DNA of 8,318 bases from Brevundimonas sp. UBA7534 (GCF_002479325.1 NZ_DLMO01000093.1:1-8318); one strand, 5' to 3'. Numbered from the stretch's first letter, positions 1 through 7,271 are shown. The notes: generated by a model not told the origin, from the sequence alone. Program-made: numbers and translations.

Positions 1-2099
1 GCGGCGCGCTGATCGGCGCGGTCAACCTGGTCCAGAACCGCGCCCGCCCCGGACAGACCGACGCCTACGCCCAGGTCGAGTTCGGCGACGAGGGCTATCG
101 CATGGTCGAGGGCGCGGTGAATCTGCCCGTCGGGGAAACCGCCGGCCTGCGCCTGGCCACGCGGATGAAAACTCGCGACGGCTATGTCGACAACCTGCTG
201 GGCGGCGAGGACTACAATTCCATCGAGACCCAAGCCTTTCGCCTGTCGGGCGCCTGGGCGCCGACCGAGGCGATGCGCTTCGACGTGATCGCCAACTATC
301 AGACCGATGAAGCCTCCGGCACCTCGTTCAAGTCGATCGCCTACGCGCCCTTCGACCCGACGACCGGCGCGGTCCTGGGCGGCGACGCTCCGTGGGAAGG
401 GGCGGCCCTGACGCCCGGCGCCGATTTCGACGGCGGCAAGAGCCTGGGGCTGGACCGCGAAGTGTGGGGCGTCACGGGCCTGGCGCGTATCGACCTGTCG
501 CCCAGCCTGACCCTGAACTCGACCTCCGCCTATCGCCAGTTCGACTCCTACGAGACCTTCGACGCCGACGGCGTGTCCCTGCCCATCCTGACCGCCGCGG
601 AGGACGCCCACGGCGAACAGTGGAGCCAGGAGTTCCGCCTGAACTACGACAACGGCGGCCGTCTCAGCGCCTTCGCCGGCGCCGGCTGGTTCCAGGAAGA
701 AGGCTATCAGCGCGCGCCCACCCAGTTCGACGAGCGCTACGCCCTGATCCAGCTGGCGACGCCGCTGGGCGACCAGCGGCTGAAGCTGCCCTATGTCGCG
801 CCCCTGCCGATGGTCGTCGGCGGCGTTCTGTCGGGCCTGCTGCCCTCTTCGGCCGCCCCGCTGATCCCTGGCCTGCTGAACAATCTCAAGACCAATCACA
901 CCGAGGTCTCGACCAACAGCAGCGACCTGACCTCCTACGACCTGTTCGGCGACATGACCTATCGCTTCACCGACCGGTTCGAAATGTCGGCGGGCCTGCG
1001 CTGGACCCAGGACGAGAAGACCACCGGCCTGTCCAATCGCGTCGAGAACGGACGCTCCATCGCCGGCGGCCTGATCGCGGTCCAGACCCTGGGCGCGCGC
1101 GCCGCCGCCCTGGCCCAGGCGGGCGATCTGGTCGGCGCCGCAGCTCTCCAGGCCCAGATCGGCCAGCTGCTGCAGGGCCTGGCGACGCCGGGCGCGGCCG
1201 ACCTGCCCCTGGCCAGCGGCCTGCCCCTGTTCGGCCTGACCGCCCAGCCCACCGCCAACAACGGCGACTTCATCTATCAGGACCACGACGACGACGGCCT
1301 GACCTGGCGCGTGACCGCGCGCTACAGCCTGTCGGACGACGCCAGCGTGTACGCCAACTACGCGCGCGGCCGCCGCCCCGAGATTCTGAGCGCCGTCGCC
1401 CCCTCGGCCCCGCTCGGCGCGCCGACCTTCAACGTCATCGAGGCCGAGACGGTCGACAGCTACGAAGTCGGCGCCAAGGCCGCTTTGATGGACGGCCGGC
1501 TGCGACTGGACGGCGCGGTGTTCCACTACGCCTACGAAAACTTCCAGACCACCGAACAGGTCGGCACCGCCTTCGTCACCGTCAACGCGGGCGAGGCCAA
1601 GGCCTACGGCTTCGAGGGCCAGGTCTTCTACGGGATCACGCCCGACTTCGACCTGTTCGCGACCTATGGCTACAACCACTCGCGCTTCGAGAGCGGCGCG
1701 CGGGACGGCAACCGCTTCCGACTGTCGCCGGACAACATGGCCTCGATCGGCGCCCTGTGGCGCCTGCCCGTCGCCGGCGGCGCGGTCGAGATCCAGCCGA
1801 CCTACACCTGGCAGTCCAAGGTCTTCTTCGACGACGACAACGATCGGCCCGAGCTCCAGGTCGGCAACTTCGTGCCCGACCGGGTCCAGGACGAATATCA
1901 GGACGCCTACGGCCTGCTGAACCTGCGCGTCCGCTATGCGCCGGACAGGGGGAACTGGGGCGTCGAAGCCTTCGGCGAGAACATCCTGGACGAGGAATAC
2001 GTCAAGGACGCCGGCAACACCGGCGACGCCCTGGGCCTGCCGACCTTCATCGCCGGTCGCCCCGCCGCCTACGGCCTCGTGTTCAAGCTGACGCTCTGA
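1..2099 (+). CDS. TonB-dependent outer-membrane receptor, 5' end cut off by the window
   Basis: An energised outer-membrane beta-barrel transporter that would import a large or scarce substrate using TonB-ExbBD. The reading frame is open from base 3, giving 698 visible residues. The first codons, GALIGAVNLV, match the end of the plug domain of this family, so the signal peptide, TonB box and most of the plug lie upstream. The rest is barrel: alternating strand-like segments such as WSQEFRLNY and AFAGAGWFQEE, then YANYARGRRPEI, and a typical C-terminal block (FGENILDEEY, then GRPAAYGLVFKL). The last residue is Leu rather than the usual Phe. Two Ala/Leu/Pro-rich insertions (bases 738-890 and 1056-1265) are unusual for polar surface loops. 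The substrate cannot be read from sequence; the phoD gene 10 bases downstream suggests a phosphorylated compound (inference). The family call is near certain. Confidence 0.95.
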   Translation, partial: GALIGAVNLVQNRARPGQTDAYAQVEFGDEGYRMVEGAVNLPVGETAGLRLATRMKTRDGYVDNLLGGEDYNSIETQAFRLSGAWAPTEAMRFDVIANYQTDEASGTSFKSIAYAPFDPTTGAVLGGDAPWEGAALTPGADFDGGKSLGLDREVWGVTGLARIDLSPSLTLNSTSAYRQFDSYETFDADGVSLPILTAAEDAHGEQWSQEFRLNYDNGGRLSAFAGAGWFQEEGYQRAPTQFDERYALIQLATPLGDQRLKLPYVAPLPMVVGGVLSGLLPSSAAPLIPGLLNNLKTNHTEVSTNSSDLTSYDLFGDMTYRFTDRFEMSAGLRWTQDEKTTGLSNRVENGRSIAGGLIAVQTLGARAAALAQAGDLVGAAALQAQIGQLLQGLATPGAADLPLASGLPLFGLTAQPTANNGDFIYQDHDDDGLTWRVTARYSLSDDASVYANYARGRRPEILSAVAPSAPLGAPTFNVIEAETVDSYEVGAKAALMDGRLRLDGAVFHYAYENFQTTEQVGTAFVTVNAGEAKAYGFEGQVFYGITPDFDLFATYGYNHSRFESGARDGNRFRLSPDNMASIGALWRLPVAGGAVEIQPTYTWQSKVFFDDDNDRPELQVGNFVPDRVQDEYQDAYGLLNLRVRYAPDRGNWGVEAFGENILDEEYVKDAGNTGDALGLPTFIAGRPAAYGLVFKLTL

Positions 2100-2102
2100 G
2101 GA
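2097..2102 (+). promoter_or_regulatory. Shine-Dalgarno for phoD overlapping the receptor stop codon
   Basis: TGAGGA sits 7 bases before the ATG at 2110, and its first three bases are the stop codon of the upstream receptor gene. This fixes the phoD start and implies that ribosomes finishing the receptor can reinitiate on the phosphatase. No promoter can fit in the 10-base gap. Confidence 0.75.
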
Positions 2103-2109
2103 CCCGCCG

Positions 2110-3801
2110 ATGAAACTGGATCGCCGCAGTCTTCTGAGCCTCCTGGGCGCGGGCGCGACCACCGCCTGCGCCAGCGTGCCGGACGCCCGCAATGACCGTG
2201 AGGTCACCTTCCTGCACGGCGTCGCCAGCGGCGATCCCGACGCCCGTTCGGCGGTGTTCTGGACCCGCGTGACGCCGGCGGACCCGGCGGGGGGCGACGT
2301 GGCCGTCACGCTGGAGGTCGCCCGCGACGCCGACTTCGCCGACATCGTCGCCCGGCGCACCGACCTGCGCGCCCGCGCCGAGCGCGACTTCACCGTGAAG
2401 CACGACCTGGACGGCCAGGGCCTGGAGCCGGGGACGGCGTATTTCTACCGCTTCGTCGCCGCCGGGATGGTCTCTCCGGTCGGTCGGGTCCGCACCCTGC
2501 CGGTAGGCGCGACGCCCGACGTGGTCATGGCGGTGGTGTCGTGTCAGCTCTACCCCGGCGGCCTGTTCAACGCCTATGACGCCATCGCCGGGCTGGAGCG
2601 GCTGGACGCCGTCGTCCACCTGGGCGACTACATCTACGAATACGGGGCCGAGGCCGACGATTACGGCATGGCGTCCGGCCGGCGCCTGGGCCGCACGCCC
2701 GAACCGCCGCACGAGATCGTCAGCCTGGCCGACTACCGGACCCGGCACGCCCAGTACAAGACCGACCCGGACCTTCAGGCCGCCCACGCCCGCGCCGCCT
2801 TCATCTGCGTGTGGGACGACCACGAGGTGGCCAATGACACATGGCGCGCGGGGGCCGAGAACCACCAGCCCGCGACCGAGGGCGACTTCGCCGTGCGCAA
2901 GGCGGCCGCCCTTCGGGCCTATTACGAATGGATGCCGATCCGCGAGCCCAAGGCCGGCGCCATGAAGCAGGCGATCAACCGCGCCTTCGACTTCGGCGAC
3001 CTGGCCACCCTGGCCATGGTCGAGACGCGCCTGACCGCCCGCGCCGAACAGCTGTCCTACGCCGACATGACCCTGACGCCCCAGGGCGCGCCGGACATCG
3101 CCGCCTTCGAGGCGCGTCGTCACGATCCGTCGCGGGACCTGCTGGGCGACGACCAGCGGCGCTGGCTGATCGACACCCTGGCGCGCTCCCGGGCCGCCGG
3201 GCGCCCCTGGCAGGTGCTGGGCAACCAGGTCGTCACCGCCCGCGTCAAGGGTCCGCAGATCGACCAGCTGATGCCGCCCGAACAGGTCGCGGGCCTGTTG
3301 GCTGGCCTGCCCGCCGACATCCGCCCCCAGGTCGAGGCCTCGATCCAGCTGTTCAAGCTGGGCCTGCCTTTCAACCTGGACAGCTGGGACGGCTATCCCA
3401 TCGCGCGCGAGCGCCTGTACGCCGCCTTTCAGGCCGCCGGGGTGGAGCCCATAGTCCTGGCCGGCGACAGCCACGCCTTCTGGGTCAACGAACTGCACGA
3501 CGACGCCGGACGCCGCGCGGCGGTGGAGTTCGGCACCTCGTCCATCTCCAGTCCCTCGCCGGCCGACGCCATCGGCGGCCTGCCGCTGGGCCTGGCCCTG
3601 ATGGCGGCCAATCCCCAGGAGGTGAAGTTCTGCGACCAGTCGTCCAAGGGCTTCGTCCTGCTGACCCTGGAAAGGAACCAGGCCACGGCCGAACTGCGCG
3701 CCGTCTCGACCATCATGGCCAAGCCCTATGAGACGCGGACGGTGAAGCGCTATCGCCTCGCCCGCACGGCGACGGGCCTGGGTGCATTGATCGACGGCTG
3801 A
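2110..3801 (+). CDS. phoD: PhoD-family alkaline phosphatase/phosphodiesterase, exported
   Basis: Hydrolyses phosphomono- or diesters outside the cytoplasm; PhoD enzymes use an Fe/Ca metal centre. The 563 residues start with a Tat-like signal, DRRSLLSLL at 4-12, then a short hydrophobic stretch and Cys20. A PhoD N-terminal domain follows (about 33-130, with GVASGDP and FWTR), then the metallophosphatase domain (about 138-545). Candidate metal ligands by family analogy are Cys145 in VSCQ, Asp173 and Tyr176 in LGDYIYEYG, Asn242 after WDDHEV, and Asp453/His455 in AGDSHAF. All motifs are intact, so the enzyme should be active. It may be a lipoprotein through Cys20, but the lipobox (TTAC) is poor and AxA cleavage after Ala21 is an alternative. 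It lies in an operon with the TonB receptor. The stop codon abuts the convergent dxs stop. Family certain; substrate unknown (phosphate esters, phospholipids and nucleic acids are possible). Confidence 0.93.
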   Translation: MKLDRRSLLSLLGAGATTACASVPDARNDREVTFLHGVASGDPDARSAVFWTRVTPADPAGGDVAVTLEVARDADFADIVARRTDLRARAERDFTVKHDLDGQGLEPGTAYFYRFVAAGMVSPVGRVRTLPVGATPDVVMAVVSCQLYPGGLFNAYDAIAGLERLDAVVHLGDYIYEYGAEADDYGMASGRRLGRTPEPPHEIVSLADYRTRHAQYKTDPDLQAAHARAAFICVWDDHEVANDTWRAGAENHQPATEGDFAVRKAAALRAYYEWMPIREPKAGAMKQAINRAFDFGDLATLAMVETRLTARAEQLSYADMTLTPQGAPDIAAFEARRHDPSRDLLGDDQRRWLIDTLARSRAAGRPWQVLGNQVVTARVKGPQIDQLMPPEQVAGLLAGLPADIRPQVEASIQLFKLGLPFNLDSWDGYPIARERLYAAFQAAGVEPIVLAGDSHAFWVNELHDDAGRRAAVEFGTSSISSPSPADAIGGLPLGLALMAANPQEVKFCDQSSKGFVLLTLERNQATAELRAVSTIMAKPYETRTVKRYRLARTATGLGALIDG

Positions 3802-3810
3802 TCAGGCCCG
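3773..3810. terminator. Possible bidirectional terminator at the phoD/dxs convergent junction
   Basis: A perfect 8-base inverted repeat, CGGGCCTG (3773-3780) and CAGGCCCG (3803-3810), encloses a 22-base loop holding the phoD stop codon; the right arm begins inside the dxs stop codon. An alternative smaller hairpin uses TGATC (3788-3792) and GATCA (3800-3804) with a 7-base loop. There is no T-tract on either strand, so a classic intrinsic terminator is not shown. Its position between two convergent genes with no intergenic space is the main argument; chance in GC-rich DNA remains possible. Confidence 0.35.
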
Positions 3811-5712
3811 CGCGGCCCGCGTCGCGCCGACGCCCAGCGCGCCGAAGGCGGCGGCGGCGATCTGGTCCGCGTTCAGGCCGGCGGCCGCGTACATGGCCTC
3901 CGGCTTGTCCTGATCCTGGAAGACGTCGGGCAGGTGCAGGGTGCGGACCTTCAGCCCCGCGTCCAGCGCGCCCTTCTGGGCCAGCAGTTGCAGCACGAAG
4001 GCGCCGAAGCCGCCCATGGCGCCTTCCTCGACGGTGATCAGCGCCTCGTGCTCGCGCGCCAGGCGCAGGATCAGATCGGCGTCCAGCGGCTTGGCGAAGC
4101 GGGCGTCGGCGACGGTGGCCGACACGCCCTTGGCCGCCAGCAGATCGGCGGCCTTCAGCGATTCCTGCAACCGCGTGCCCAGGCTCAGGATCGCGACCGA
4201 GGTTCCTTCGCGCACGATGCGGCCCCGGCCGATCTCCAGCGGGGCGGCCAGGTCGGGAATGTCCACGCCCACGCCGTCGCCGCGCGGATAGCGGAAGGCG
4301 CTGGGCCGGTCGTCGATCTCCAGGCTGGTGGCGATCATGGCGGCCAGTTCGGCCTCGTCGGAGGCCGCCATCAGCACCATGCCCGGCAGGGCGCCCATGA
4401 AGCCGACGTCGAACGACCCGGCGTGGGTCGCCCCGTCGGCCCCGACCAGGCCCGCCCGGTCCATGGCGAAGCGCACCGGCAGCGACTGGATCGCCACGTC
4501 GTGCACCACCTGGTCGTAGCCGCGCTGCAGGAAGGTCGAATAGATGGCGCAGACCGGCTTCATCCCATCGGCCGCCAGTCCGGCGGCGAAGGTCACGGCG
4601 TGCTGCTCGGCGATGCCGACGTCATAGGTGCGGTCGGGAAAGGCCTGACCGAACAGGTCCAACCCCGTGCCCGACGGCATGGCGGCGGTGATGGCGACGA
4701 TGGACGGATCGCGCTCGGCCCGCTTGATCAGCTCGGTCCCGAACACCTTGGTGTAGCTGGGGGCGTTGGAGATGGCCTTGGCCTGCTTGCCCGAGACCAC
4801 GTCGAACTTGACCACCGCGTGCAGCTTGTCGGCGCTGGATTCGGCGGGCGCATAGCCCTTGCCCTTCTGCGTCACGACATGGACCAGAACCGGCCGGTCG
4901 GTGATCGCCGCCGCGTTCTTCAGGATCGGGACCAGGTTCTCCATGTCGTGCCCATCGACCGGCCCGACGTAATAGAAGCCCAGCTCCTCGAAGAAGGTGC
5001 CGCCCACGATCATGCCGCGCGCATATTCCTCGGCCTTGCGCGCCGCGTCGCGGAACGGGCGCGGCATATGGTCGACGAACTTCTTTCCGACCTTGCGGAT
5101 GTTGCGATAGGCGCCTCCCGAGACCTGTTTGGCCAGATAGGCGCTCATGCCGCCGACCGGCGGCGCGATCGACATGTCGTTGTCGTTCAGAATGACCATA
5201 AGCTGGCCGCTGGTGGCCTCGGCGGCGTTGTTCATCGCCTCATAGGCCATGCCCGCCGACATGGAGCCATCGCCGATGACGGCCACCACTCTGTTGGTCT
5301 CGCCCTTCTGGTCACGGGCGGCGGCGAAACCGAGTGCGGCGCTGATCGAGGTCGAGGCGTGGGCCGCGCCGAACGGGTCGTATTCGCTCTCGCTGCGCTT
5401 GGTGAAGCCCGACAGGCCCCCGCCCTGGCGCAGGGTGCGGATGCGGTCGCGCCGCCCGGTCAGGATCTTGTGCGGATAGCACTGGTGCCCGACGTCCCAG
5501 ATCAGGATGTCCTTGGGCGTCTCGAACACATGGTGCAACGCGACCGTCAGCTCGACCACCCCCAGGCCGGCGCCCAGGTGACCGCCCGTGACCGACACCG
5601 CGTCGATGGTCTCGGCGCGCACCTCGTCGGCCAGCTGCTGCAGCTGGGCCACGTCGAAGCTCCGCGTGTCGGCGGGAAACTTGACGGTATCGAGAAGCGG
5701 GGTGTCGGGCAT
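3802..5712 (-). CDS. dxs: 1-deoxy-D-xylulose-5-phosphate synthase
   Basis: Cytoplasmic, thiamine-diphosphate-dependent enzyme condensing pyruvate and glyceraldehyde 3-phosphate, the first and often flux-controlling step of the MEP isoprenoid pathway; its product also feeds thiamine and pyridoxal phosphate synthesis. The 636 residues match the family (E. coli about 620). Visible landmarks are His45 in GGHLGAGLG, the WDVGHQ and HKILTGR blocks, the thiamine-diphosphate motif from GDGS (147-150) to NDN (176-178), the catalytic Glu369 in GIAEQHAV, DRAGLVGADGATH with Arg419 and His430, and YPRG (475-478). The transketolase C-terminal domain occupies about 495-625. The ATG at 5712 gives a normal N-terminus, although the nearest AAGG is about 14 bases upstream and weak. 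It is the last gene of the minus-strand unit, 61 bases after ispA. The stop touches the phoD stop. Nothing is missing. Confidence 0.98.
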   Translation of the reverse strand: MPDTPLLDTVKFPADTRSFDVAQLQQLADEVRAETIDAVSVTGGHLGAGLGVVELTVALHHVFETPKDILIWDVGHQCYPHKILTGRRDRIRTLRQGGGLSGFTKRSESEYDPFGAAHASTSISAALGFAAARDQKGETNRVVAVIGDGSMSAGMAYEAMNNAAEATSGQLMVILNDNDMSIAPPVGGMSAYLAKQVSGGAYRNIRKVGKKFVDHMPRPFRDAARKAEEYARGMIVGGTFFEELGFYYVGPVDGHDMENLVPILKNAAAITDRPVLVHVVTQKGKGYAPAESSADKLHAVVKFDVVSGKQAKAISNAPSYTKVFGTELIKRAERDPSIVAITAAMPSGTGLDLFGQAFPDRTYDVGIAEQHAVTFAAGLAADGMKPVCAIYSTFLQRGYDQVVHDVAIQSLPVRFAMDRAGLVGADGATHAGSFDVGFMGALPGMVLMAASDEAELAAMIATSLEIDDRPSAFRYPRGDGVGVDIPDLAAPLEIGRGRIVREGTSVAILSLGTRLQESLKAADLLAAKGVSATVADARFAKPLDADLILRLAREHEALITVEEGAMGGFGAFVLQLLAQKGALDAGLKVRTLHLPDVFQDQDKPEAMYAAAGLNADQIAAAAFGALGVGATRAARA

Positions 5713-5773
5713 CAGACGCGGAAACCTTGAGAAGTCTTGATCGTCAACCCGTGAGGTCGAGCGATGTTGCGTA

Positions 5774-6688
5774 TCAGGACCGGCGCTTTAGCACAAAGTC
5801 CACGCTGGCCCTGAGGATTTCGGCGTCGTCGCCGAACATGTCCAGGTGGCCCCGGGCCTGGTCGGCCAGGTGCGCGACGCGGTGTCGCGCCTCGTCCAGA
5901 CCCAGCAGGGTGACGAAGTTGGTCTTGCCCAGGGCCGCGTCCTTGCCGCCGGCGGCCTTGCCCATCTCCTCGGCCGAGCCTTCGGCGTCCAGCAGGTCGT
6001 CGACGATCTGATAGGCCAGGCCGATGTCGTTGGAGAAGTTCATCAGGGCCAGCCGATGCGCCGGCTCCGCGTCGGCGATGATGACCGGAATCTCGAAGGC
6101 GTAGGCGAACAGGGCGCCGGTTTTCAGCCGCTGCATCCGCGCCACCCCGCCCAGGTCGTCGCGCACGCCCAGCAGGTCGATCATCTGTCCGCCGGCCATG
6201 CCGCGCGCGCCAGAAGCTTCGGACAGGCGCGCGGCCAGGAGGCAGCGGATCGCCGGATCGTCGTGGGTGTCCTCGTGCAGCAGGATGTCGAACGCCGCCG
6301 TCTGCAGCGCATCCCCGGCCAGCACGGCGGTCGCCTCGTCATAGGCGCGGTGCACGGTGGGGCGGCCCCTGCGCAGGTCGTCGTCGTCCATGCAGGGCAG
6401 ATCGTCGTGGACCAGACTGTAGGCGTGGACGCATTCCAGCGCGCAGGCGGCGCGCAGCACTGGTCGCTCCTCGATGTCGAACAGCCGCGCGGCCTCCAGG
6501 GCGAAGAAGGGCCGCAGCCGCTTGCCCGGCCCCAGCGCCGCATATCGCATCGCCTCCGTCAGGCGCGCCTCCGGCCCGTCGGCCCGCGGCAACAGTTCGT
6601 CCAGCGCCACCGTCATCAGGTCCGCGACCTCGGCGACGCGGTCGATCACGGCCTGCTCCGGCGAGTTGGCGGCGACCAGATGCGTCAA
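5774..6688 (-). CDS. ispA: Polyprenyl synthetase, farnesyl diphosphate synthase type
   Basis: Condenses dimethylallyl diphosphate with isopentenyl diphosphate, normally to farnesyl diphosphate for undecaprenyl phosphate, quinones and carotenoids. From a TTG start it has 304 residues, a usual length. The motifs are GKRLRP (55-60), the first Asp-rich motif DDLPCMDDDD (95-104, bacterial DDxxxxD form), RRGRPTVH, LAGDAL, GGQMIDL, LKTGAL, and the second Asp-rich motif in YQIVDDLLD (DDxxD, 230-234). The frame stays open far upstream, but TTG at 6688 overlaps the csaA stop as TTGA and gives an N-terminus that aligns with E. coli IspA. The internal ATG (Met25, in LMTVALDELL) would cut into the first helix. 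dxs follows downstream, so the operon supplies both precursor and prenyl chain. A geranylgeranyl-forming enzyme cannot be excluded by eye. Confidence 0.94.
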   Translation of the reverse strand: MTHLVAANSPEQAVIDRVAEVADLMTVALDELLPRADGPEARLTEAMRYAALGPGKRLRPFFALEAARLFDIEERPVLRAACALECVHAYSLVHDDLPCMDDDDLRRGRPTVHRAYDEATAVLAGDALQTAAFDILLHEDTHDDPAIRCLLAARLSEASGARGMAGGQMIDLLGVRDDLGGVARMQRLKTGALFAYAFEIPVIIADAEPAHRLALMNFSNDIGLAYQIVDDLLDAEGSAEEMGKAAGGKDAALGKTNFVTLLGLDEARHRVAHLADQARGHLDMFGDDAEILRASVDFVLKRRS

Positions 6689-7026
6689 AACAGCCGCCCG
6701 CCCAGCGGAAGGTCGCGGTCCACCCCGATCAGAACCACCTCGCCGTCCGCGTCGGGAAAGCCCAGGGTCAGCACCTCCGACATGACCGGCCCGATCTGGC
6801 GCGGCGGGAAGTTGACCACGGCGGCGACCTTTCGGCCTTCCAACTGCTCGATCGTGTAGTGCTTGGTGATCTGGGCCGAGGACTTCTTCACGCCGATTTC
6901 CGGGCCGAAGTCGATCTGCAGCTTGAACGCCGGCTTCCTCGCTTCGGGGAACGGCTCGGCCCTGATCACCTGACCGATGCGGATATCGACCTTCAGGAAG
7001 TCGTCGAAGGCGATCTGCCCGGTCAT
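6685..7026 (-). CDS. csaA: CsaA-type tRNA-binding protein
   Basis: A small 113-residue protein that is essentially one OB-fold tRNA-binding domain of the Trbp111/EMAP-II type. CsaA has been described in Bacillus as a secretion-related chaperone, but its role in proteobacteria is unclear. Strong family signatures are FLKVDIRIGQV (10-20), PEARKPAFKLQIDFG (28-41), GVKKSSAQIT (45-54) and VNFPPRQIGPVMSEVL (71-86). The ATG at 7026 overlaps the xseB stop as ATGA and gives the family's normal N-terminus; the same frame is open further upstream, but that part is only antisense-like low-complexity sequence inside xseB. Its own stop overlaps the ispA start as TTGA. Expression is therefore expected to be coupled to both neighbours. 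The family is clear; the reason for its presence in an isoprenoid operon is unknown. Confidence 0.93.
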   Translation of the reverse strand: MTGQIAFDDFLKVDIRIGQVIRAEPFPEARKPAFKLQIDFGPEIGVKKSSAQITKHYTIEQLEGRKVAAVVNFPPRQIGPVMSEVLTLGFPDADGEVVLIGVDRDLPLGGRLF

Positions 7027-7271
7027 TCGAAAGACGCCGCCTCGACGCCCCTGGCCTGGCCGTCCGGGCCGACCACGATCTTCTCGACACGCAGTTGGGC
7101 CGCCTTCAGCCGCTCCTCGCAATGCGCCTTCAGCCGCGCGCCTTCTTCATAGAGCGCGATGGACTCCTCCAGCGGAGCCTGGCCGGATTCCAGCCGGGAC
7201 ACGATGGTTTCCAGGCGCTGCAGCGCTTCTTCGAAGCTGAGATCAGTGGGCGGGGAAGCGACGTCGGTCAT
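7023..7271 (-). CDS. xseB: Exodeoxyribonuclease VII small subunit
   Basis: Small subunit of exonuclease VII, which with several XseB copies per XseA degrades single-stranded DNA from both ends in mismatch repair and damage processing. The 82-residue product is typical: LSFEEALQRLETIVSRLESG (11-30) forms the first helix and PLEESIALYEEGARLKAHCEERLKAA (33-58) the second, the antiparallel coiled-coil hairpin of the family. The C-terminal tail (about 65-82) is polar. The ATG at 7271 is the natural start; the Shine-Dalgarno is poor (AGGG about 10 bases upstream). The large subunit gene xseA is not in the window. It lies 50 bases downstream of the histidine phosphatase gene with no evident terminator between, and overlaps csaA by four bases. 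xseB next to ispA and dxs is a familiar bacterial arrangement. Confidence 0.95.
   Translation of the reverse strand: MTDVASPPTDLSFEEALQRLETIVSRLESGQAPLEESIALYEEGARLKAHCEERLKAAQLRVEKIVVGPDGQARGVEAASFE

Noticed and set aside
392..2113. 573-codon open frame in a second plus-strand frame within the receptor gene
   Set aside because: Arg/Pro-rich out-of-frame translation; the receptor frame carries recognisable barrel sequence throughout.
2083..3498. 471-codon open frame on the minus strand opposite phoD
   Set aside because: Low-complexity Gly/Val/Arg-rich translation without domains, fully explained by codon bias of phoD on the other strand.
3934..5730. 598-codon open frame on the plus strand opposite dxs
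   Set aside because: Antisense shadow of a clear dxs gene. The translation is rich in Arg, Gly, His and Asp with no fold signature, as expected for GC-rich DNA with few stop codons.
5737..5747. TTGA-TCG-TCAA inverted repeat upstream of dxs
   Set aside because: Arms of only 4 bases with a 3-base loop and no flanking extension; expected by chance.
5713..5773. Internal dxs promoter in the 61-base ispA-dxs gap
   Set aside because: A TTGACG -35-like hexamer is present on the minus strand (5742-5747), but no acceptable -10 follows at Caulobacter or E. coli spacing, so no promoter is called.
6689..7090. Long N-terminal extension of the ispA frame through csaA and into xseB
   Set aside because: The translated extension has no similarity to prenyl synthases, whereas csaA is well conserved in the overlapping frame. 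The TTG at 6688 gives the normal length.
7027..7122. N-terminal extension of the csaA frame into xseB
   Set aside because: It would add 32 Arg/Gly-rich residues before the conserved CsaA start, and ATGA overlap at 7023-7026 is a standard coupled start.
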